Shown: positions 58,525 through 64,000 of the stretch, one piece after another
Layout of the letters: each line of letters starts with the position of its first letter
How positions within the stretch are numbered: the first letter of the stretch is position 1
Assembly (NCBI RefSeq): GCF_963422355.1
Contig: NC_085090.1
Location: forward strand, 2,535,411 to 2,599,410
Direction: 5' to 3'
Source of the DNA: Corticium candelabrum
Taxonomy: Eukaryota > Porifera > Homoscleromorpha > Homosclerophorida > Plakinidae
DNA: 64,000 nucleotides
Translations under genes and position numbers: made by a program
The notes under the pieces: model-generated
Database searches by the model: none
What the model saw: only the letters and a program-made list of their open reading frames with translations
What the model was told of the DNA's origin: nothing

Positions 58525-59030
58525 TTAAGTTTCTGCGCGTTGGAATGACAATCGGTTGCCGAAGTGCCTGGTTAGACAGGTTTTTAGGACATGTGCGCGG
58601 TACCCGTCGGCTGACACACCAATTTCGTCAAAGTAACTTTTGTAAGTTGAGCATAAACTGGACAAAGACATGACATTAGGGATTTCTCCTAGAATATCTT
58701 TTTCAACGTCTTGTGCTAGTCGTTCAAACGCTTGTTTGTGAGGACTGTCCGTTGTTTCGGCATCCAACTGCTTTTTCATTAGTAATTCCAGAAGTCTAGG
58801 TGTTGTATGACCTTTGTAGCACGAATTGTGGTACACCACATCTTTGGCATGTACATCAGCACCTTAAATCTCCAGCTAAACTCTTTCGCCGTCGCGCACA
58901 TTTGCACCATAGAGAAGTGTAGCAGCACAATCAAGTTGGCAACGGGTCGTCTTCCCCATTTTTCTGTCTTTACGTTTTCGTTTTTCTGTTTGACACATCA
59001 GATTTCTTGTCAAATCGAGACCGGGAAGAG
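58525..59030 (-). pseudogene. Unrecognised zinc-binding-like protein remnant
   Basis: The minus-strand frame at 58525-58839 reads VYHNSCYKGHTT, then HKQAFERLAQDVEKDILGEI and RAHVLKTCLTRHFGNRLSFQ. Upstream in the same frame (58840-59030) are CQLDCAATLLYG and DVHAKD, interrupted by two stops near 58870-58890. The C..C...H..CY arrangement suggests a metal-binding start followed by a helical domain, of a kind common in uncharacterised transposon-rich-genome proteins. No function can be given. It adjoins R1 copy C. Confidence 0.45.
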
Positions 59031-60462
59031 TGCTTCTGGTACGGGGGCAGTCATCTGCTTCGCTCGGCCAGTCTCCGATAGTCGCAAGGCTAATAAGATT
59101 GCAATCCCGCGAATGCCAAAAAGCTGGCAGTAAAAAAGGGTAAATCAGTCATGAGAAAATTTAGTTTTTTGACTAATTTGCTAGACTAGCTGGCGTAGTG
59201 CTTTGTAAACCTGTCACCGTTCTAGTATATGTTTACTTTGTACTGTTGAAGTACCAGTTCGACTAGAATGTTGCGTGCAGAAATTGCACATTGCAAAACA
59301 GTGATTTCTTGGACAACTCACTAACTTTGAAAGTAAAAAAGTTTGTTGTCGATAGCAATGCTCCGATTGACTAATAAAAGCTATTCATTCCTCACTTTCA
59401 GCTACACAAGTACAAAATTTATTTAGCTTAACACAACATAAACTATAATGGAGACTTGGGAGGGAGAACTATACGATTGTTGACCACTGCGATTATTACC
59501 AACAGGTGCATCACTTGAAAACTGCATATCAAAAGACTATGATGACACACTAGCAACTTACAACGACTCTGTAAACATGTCTTGATGATACAGGTATTGA
59601 TAAATACTGGAAGTCAAGACGTTGTTTCACCCTGTTTGTTCACTGAGGTTTGAATTTAGTCTGTGCGTAAGTAAAATTACATTTGGGTGAGTGTTGCAGT
59701 GATGGATTTGGGTGACCATACAATAGCCAGTTTCAGCATTGTTTTACTGGATAGTACTATAACACTCCTAGATACTGTGACAAAAAAAGAATTAAAGAAC
59801 CAAGCTATTTGATACATTGCTGATTACAACTAGTAACAAAAGTAATATATCACATATTGGTGTCATATGATGCCGCCGCAGCTCTAACAAACAATATCAG
59901 CGAAAGAATGATGGCTCAGCATTGACTTAAGCGTAGCTCTGTGGTTGGACTACAGATGTTTCACCAACAAATCTACTGTAAAACTGTTAGCGATTTTGTT
60001 CTTGCTGCAAATGAACAGGAAGAGGATAAATCTATAGTAAAAATTGTCAATGATTTTCTTGCCGCAAATGAACTGCACGTGGAGTTTAGCGACTTTGCTT
60101 GAGACATTACCTAATGCACAATACCTATATTGTACCGGCAGTGCAGGGGCGTACGCAGAGGGGGTTCGAGGGGGTTCGGACGAACCCCCTCTAGGCGCTA
60201 GGTAATGGCGGAATTCGAATTAGGCAATGCCGCATGAGCGCAACTACACAGCACCATTACATATGGGGACAGCAGAAGACACAACGAGACTCCCGATTTT
60301 AGATACATTGAAATTATCTGTAAAAAATAATATAAATCTATAAAGTAGTACAGCACTTAACTTTTCGGCGCGCCTATTACTGGATCTACAAAGCCGAGAT
60401 GAAGTTTATGTAACTCATGCGCTTGCACGGTGTTGATTACGGTTCTCCGAGGACAAGCTAAA

Positions 60463-62985
60463 ATGGCGCATCAACAGAGCATTGCAGCGTTCTTCCGTGC
60501 GGCTCATAAAAGGCCATCAAGCGAAGCTGGTCGACTCGATGCGGGCGGTGAGCAACATAATGATCGTGAGGACTGCCAGCCACCGAACCGACGGCCACGG
60601 CTTTGCTCTGTGTTGACTGAGGAAAGCAACAGCCACCCGACGTCAAATCTAGACACTCAGGTCCAAGACACGGTGAGGGAGAATGCCACGACGTGCACGG
60701 ATTTCGTTGGTCGCCCATTTGACGTAGGTCTCACTATCAAGATTGGAATGTCAGTCAAAGAAGTGTCCACAGCCGTTTCAGCGCTTTCCGGAGGTGAGAA
60801 GTACAAATTACTCTTTAGGCATACTTCGCCGCCTACCGTACTGCCTTCTACTCGTTCGTATGGCTGTAACCGCAAGTTTAACACGGATTGGCTTACTAAA
60901 TACTCGTGGCTAGTCTACAGCCCAGCCAATGATGCTGTGTATTGTGCACCATGCGCTCTGTTGTGTTCAGAGAAGACTCGTGCTGACAAAGGCCTCTTTG
61001 TAAACGTGCCTTTTCGCAACTGGGTGAAGCTGAGCGAGTCGCTGGCAGCTCATGCAAAACACACGTATCATGCTCACTGCATGGACGAAGCAGATACATT
61101 CAGAGCAGTTGTAGATAACCCTGATTCTAGACTTGATGTTATGGTACGCACGGTACTGCAAGATCGCTTGACCACAAATAAGTATATTTTGCAACAGATA
61201 GTTCGTGCCATACTGTATTTGACGAAACAAGGATTAGCACTGCGTGGACACCGAGAAGGGATTTCATCCAGCAGTAATCCTGGAAATTTCTTGGCATTGC
61301 TTAAGAACCAAGCTGCTAATGATGCAGTCTTGAAGAAGCACCTGGAACAGCCCTTGGCACGGAATGGTACATACCTGTCACCAAGGTCACAGAATGATAT
61401 AATGGGTATTATCAGTTTTGACATTATTCGCGCAAAAATTGTTGAGGAAGTGAAAGAGGCCAAGTTTTATGCTGTGTTGGCAGATGAAATTTCCAGTCAC
61501 AATGTGGAACACTTGGCTGTTTGCCTGAGGTTTGTAGATGCGTCTGGTGAGATACGAGAAGAATTTGTTTCATTCGTAAAAATGGTACGAGTTCGTGCTG
61601 TTGATATTGAACAGGCTATCACTGGACTTCTGACAAACCTTGGTCTTTCACTTGAGGATCTCCGTGGACAGGGTTATGATGGAGCGTCAACAATGAGTGG
61701 AGAGAAGTCAGGTGTTCAGAGAAGAATTCTAGACAAGCAGCCAAAGGCAGTATACACTCACTGTTCCGGTCATTCCCTCAACCTTGTAATAGCACAAGCC
61801 TGTGCAGAGCCATGCGTCCGAAATTGTATTTCTGTCATCAAGGCCATCACTCTTTGGATTAGAGCATCACCAAAGAGGGAAGGTCTACTAAAGCAAGTAT
61901 GTGAAAGGCAACAGCAAGCTGGAGCAGCACATGGCTCTCCTCTGCTTAATGTTTGTATAACCAGATGGGTGGAGAATATTGATGGGTGGCAGCGCTTCAT
62001 GCAGTGTCATCCATACCTAGTAGAGCTGTGCGAAGTAATAATTTATGGGAGTAGACACTACGCCATGTTTAGTGACGGATTCTCTGCTGATGACAAGAAG
62101 GATGCGGTTGCGCATTTAAAGTCCTTGGAATCCTTCTCTTTTATTTATGCAATGGTTGTTTTGCACCGTACGCTCTCGTACGTTCGAGAACCCATTAAAA
62201 GGTTGCAGGGAGTTTCTCAAGATCTCTACTCTGGCTTGATGATGATAGAAGATTGTCAGAAAGAGCTTCTTAGCATACGTTTCAACGCAGATGAACTGAC
62301 TGCATTTTCAGACAGAATTTACAACCACAGTTGCTGCCTTGCTGCTAAGTCTGATATTGCTCCAGTTGTGCCCAGAACTTGCCAACGGCAGCAGCATCGT
62401 TCTAATTATCAATGCTCTGATCCCAAGCAGTACTTTAAAGTTACAGTTCTCCTGCCCTTTTTAGATCATTTGCTTGCAGACTTGAAAGCCCGATTTGCAA
62501 AGCATGTGCAGAAAGTTGCTAGACTACAATCACTCCTGCCGTCTTCTATCAGTAAAACATCATCTTTTCAGGACATTGAAGAGGCTGTAATATTCTACAG
62601 TGCTGACTTGCCGAACCCTGACATTGTTGATGAGGAATTTGTTCGTTGGAAGAGAAAATGGCTCAACATTCCTCCGCAGTCTCGTTCCCAATCTCTGAAA
62701 GACTGCCTGGCTCCTGGTGTCTGCACAATGCCAAACCTGCGTGTCCTTATGCAGCTTTTTGCAACACTGCCTCTGAGCACTTGTTCCTGTGAGCGATCCG
62801 GTTCTGCTCTGCGACGGCTCAACACCTACCTGCGCAGCACTCAGAGTGAAGACCGTCTTGCTGCTGCAGCTCTCATCCACGTCAACTACGCTACACCTGT
62901 TGATATTAACCACGTCTGCAAACTGTTTATGCAGAAACATCCACGTAGAATTGAAGCACCTAGTATGCTGTTTGATAACTCTTGA
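60463..62985 (+). CDS. hAT transposase, intronless, apparently intact
   Basis: The ATG at 60463 starts MAHQQSIAAFFRAAHKRPSS, a start resembling the PIP-like leader of many hAT proteins. The upstream in-frame part lacks a good start, so 840 residues is preferred. A TTF-type zinc finger lies near residues 140-180 (WLTKYSWLVYSPANDAVYCA). The catalytic core has VLADEISSHN (about 341), LRGQGYDGASTMSG (about 400) and HCSGHSLNLVIA (about 432). The dimerisation end has LSTCSCERSGSALRRLNTYL (about 775). Layout parallels the 8.4-kb hAT transposase, which is spliced, so the two belong to one lineage but differ in gene structure. No stop or frameshift was seen. Confidence 0.9.
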   Translation: MAHQQSIAAFFRAAHKRPSSEAGRLDAGGEQHNDREDCQPPNRRPRLCSVLTEESNSHPTSNLDTQVQDTVRENATTCTDFVGRPFDVGLTIKIGMSVKEVSTAVSALSGGEKYKLLFRHTSPPTVLPSTRSYGCNRKFNTDWLTKYSWLVYSPANDAVYCAPCALLCSEKTRADKGLFVNVPFRNWVKLSESLAAHAKHTYHAHCMDEADTFRAVVDNPDSRLDVMVRTVLQDRLTTNKYILQQIVRAILYLTKQGLALRGHREGISSSSNPGNFLALLKNQAANDAVLKKHLEQPLARNGTYLSPRSQNDIMGIISFDIIRAKIVEEVKEAKFYAVLADEISSHNVEHLAVCLRFVDASGEIREEFVSFVKMVRVRAVDIEQAITGLLTNLGLSLEDLRGQGYDGASTMSGEKSGVQRRILDKQPKAVYTHCSGHSLNLVIAQACAEPCVRNCISVIKAITLWIRASPKREGLLKQVCERQQQAGAAHGSPLLNVCITRWVENIDGWQRFMQCHPYLVELCEVIIYGSRHYAMFSDGFSADDKKDAVAHLKSLESFSFIYAMVVLHRTLSYVREPIKRLQGVSQDLYSGLMMIEDCQKELLSIRFNADELTAFSDRIYNHSCCLAAKSDIAPVVPRTCQRQQHRSNYQCSDPKQYFKVTVLLPFLDHLLADLKARFAKHVQKVARLQSLLPSSISKTSSFQDIEEAVIFYSADLPNPDIVDEEFVRWKRKWLNIPPQSRSQSLKDCLAPGVCTMPNLRVLMQLFATLPLSTCSCERSGSALRRLNTYLRSTQSEDRLAAAALIHVNYATPVDINHVCKLFMQKHPRRIEAPSMLFDNS

Positions 62986-63129
62986 TGTTGAGCAAGTTAT
63001 TTGCTTTCTAATAGTTTCATTTACCCAAGTAACAGTTAGTCTCACAGCACGTATTGCTAAGATTAAAGAAGGTCATGGTGTGTTTGACTGCCAAAAATAG
63101 AACAGTTGTAATCAAGTTGTGAACCCCCC

Positions 63130-63197
63130 TTGGATAATTCCTGCGTACGCCCCTGAAGTTACGAACCCCCTCTAGAGAAATCCTGCGTACGCCCCTG
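63130..63197. repeat. Duplicated right terminus of second hAT
   Basis: GAACCCCC with TCCTGCGTACGCCCCTG occurs twice in tandem, ending at about 63155 and at 63197. The outer copy forms the element end with its CAGTG duplication. The inner copy is followed by AAGTTAC. Confidence 0.85.
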
Positions 63198-64000
63198 CAG
63201 TGGGTGTGGTCCAGTAATGGATTACACCGATAAACGTTAGATACTCATTGCTGCAGATCTATGAAATATCACTTGTTGCTGTTTTCCCATACAGATAAAT
63301 GGCCGAAGGAAAGGTCTTCTTCATGTTCATTTCTGCACAAACAGTTCAAATCAGCAGTCATTGACCACTAATGACGAGTGTTCTGTGAAACAAGCAGCTC
63401 GGCACTCGTAGCTCGCTGCCAAAGGCGTCAATCTCGTCCAATCCAAAGGCCAATGCGTCTGGAATAGTAAAGGCAACGGAACTGGAGAGTTGGGGAGGGT
63501 TTGGAGGCAATCGCTCCTACAATATTGGCGAACACTGGCCGGGTATTGCCCATCAATCGGTTAGAGACACAATTTGGGGTAGCGAGGTTGGTGTCGTTAA
63601 TAGCTTATTGCACATGGAAAGTTCATGTGGTCAGCCTCCTTCGCGTTGCAAAAAATGCAGAAATAATATTGGATGGTGTTGCAGTTGATTCGCTTGATAC
63701 ACAATGTCGTGACTATTTGTGTGCATGCTGCTCTGGTTACATCGTCCGTCACAGGTTAATCAATGGCAGTTAATTAATTAAGTTAAAATCAAAATGAAGG
63801 CAGTCTGTTACGAAATCGCCCTAATCCAAAGGAGCTTCAGCCACATCTGCATAGAACTCAAACGTCGGTTAGTCAACTCTGGATACCACGAAATGACTGC
63901 AGCTTTTGGTTTAGCATATACGTATCTATTGGTTTTGGCGCGTTCTTGAACGTAAGTTATGTCCGACGATCTGGGGCGCCTAATGCGTCTTTGCGCGATG

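Larger units (their letters stand above)
60144..63197 (+). mobile_element. Second complete hAT transposon
   Basis: The ends are a perfect 15-bp inverted repeat, CAGGGGCGTACGCAG (60144-60158 and 63183-63197), flanked by CAGTG at 60139-60143 and 63198-63202. Copies A and B of R1 hold the single CAGTG at the same place. Inside the left end lies a near-perfect palindrome, GAGGGGGTTCG plus 2 bases plus CGAACCCCCTC. The right terminus is present twice (63130-63155 and 63166-63197). The 3054-bp element has one intact intronless transposase gene. Confidence 0.95.
59067..63895 (+). repeat. Dispersed repeat R1, copy C (split by hAT)
   Basis: The segments 59067-60143 and 63198-63895 realign with 735-2395 of copy A. 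They are separated by a complete hAT element at a CAGTG target. Copies A and C share a left boundary near TAGTCGCAAGGCTA, where copy B starts later. Confidence 0.85.

Noticed and set aside
1-64000. tRNA or rRNA genes
   Set aside because: No cloverleaf with matching stems or rRNA-like segment was found by eye; a dedicated scan would be needed to exclude a divergent tRNA.

Overview
This is eukaryotic DNA from an invertebrate animal, most likely an early-branching marine one (sponge or cnidarian). That placement rests on the transposon mix and gene style and is an inference. There is no sign of prokaryotic organisation. Genes have GT-AG introns, microsatellites are frequent, and the window is dominated by nested transposable elements. 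Two runs of exactly 200 N are assembly gaps.

Layout. 0.7-8.1 kb: a dispersed repeat (R1, copy A), a few orphan exon-like blocks, a Tc1/mariner-type element with one homopolymer frameshift, and the 3' part of a non-LTR retrotransposon with a restriction-like endonuclease, bordered on both sides by CTGT microsatellite. 8.1-18.6 kb: a second repeat (R2, copy A) that took in a complete three-exon hAT element and a complete two-gene PIF/Harbinger element (65-bp perfect terminal repeats). It also holds Harbinger-type MITEs carrying MADF fragments and a decayed Gypsy-like retrotransposon. 20.2-24.3 kb: a fold-back repeat, then the one convincing host-type gene: five exons coding for CARD, basic linker, CARD, coiled coil and a Kelch beta-propeller. 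25-30.9 kb: degenerate repeats, a SWIM/PHD zinc-finger pseudogene and a retrotransposon gag pseudogene. 30.9-38.5 kb: two direct copies of an unrecognised 1.9-kb repeat flanking a Tc1 transposase with one frameshift. 39.6-42.2 kb: a Harbinger MITE beside a GC-richer island with convergent broken coding stretches. 42.7-44.4 kb: a hAT pseudogene. 44.9-50.5 kb: R1 and R2 again (copy B), compact, with the hAT and Harbinger insertion sites still empty. 50.5-52 kb: decayed IS4EU-type transposase and a YqaJ-recombinase pseudogene. 52.6-56.2 kb: a very young Gypsy LTR retrotransposon (198-bp LTRs, one difference seen) with an internal gag-protease deletion. 56.4-57.3 kb: a non-autonomous Tigger-like element. 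59.1-63.9 kb: R1 copy C, split by a second complete hAT element.

How it fits together. The three R1 copies and two R2 copies act as natural before-and-after pairs. They show both hAT insertions used 5-bp target duplications (GATTT, CAGTG) and the Harbinger insertion used TTA, and they give an estimate of what is hidden in the first gap. The CARD-CARD-coiled-coil-Kelch gene is the best candidate for a new host biological component. Its parts suggest a death-fold signalling adaptor or sensor, but the function is inferred from domains only.
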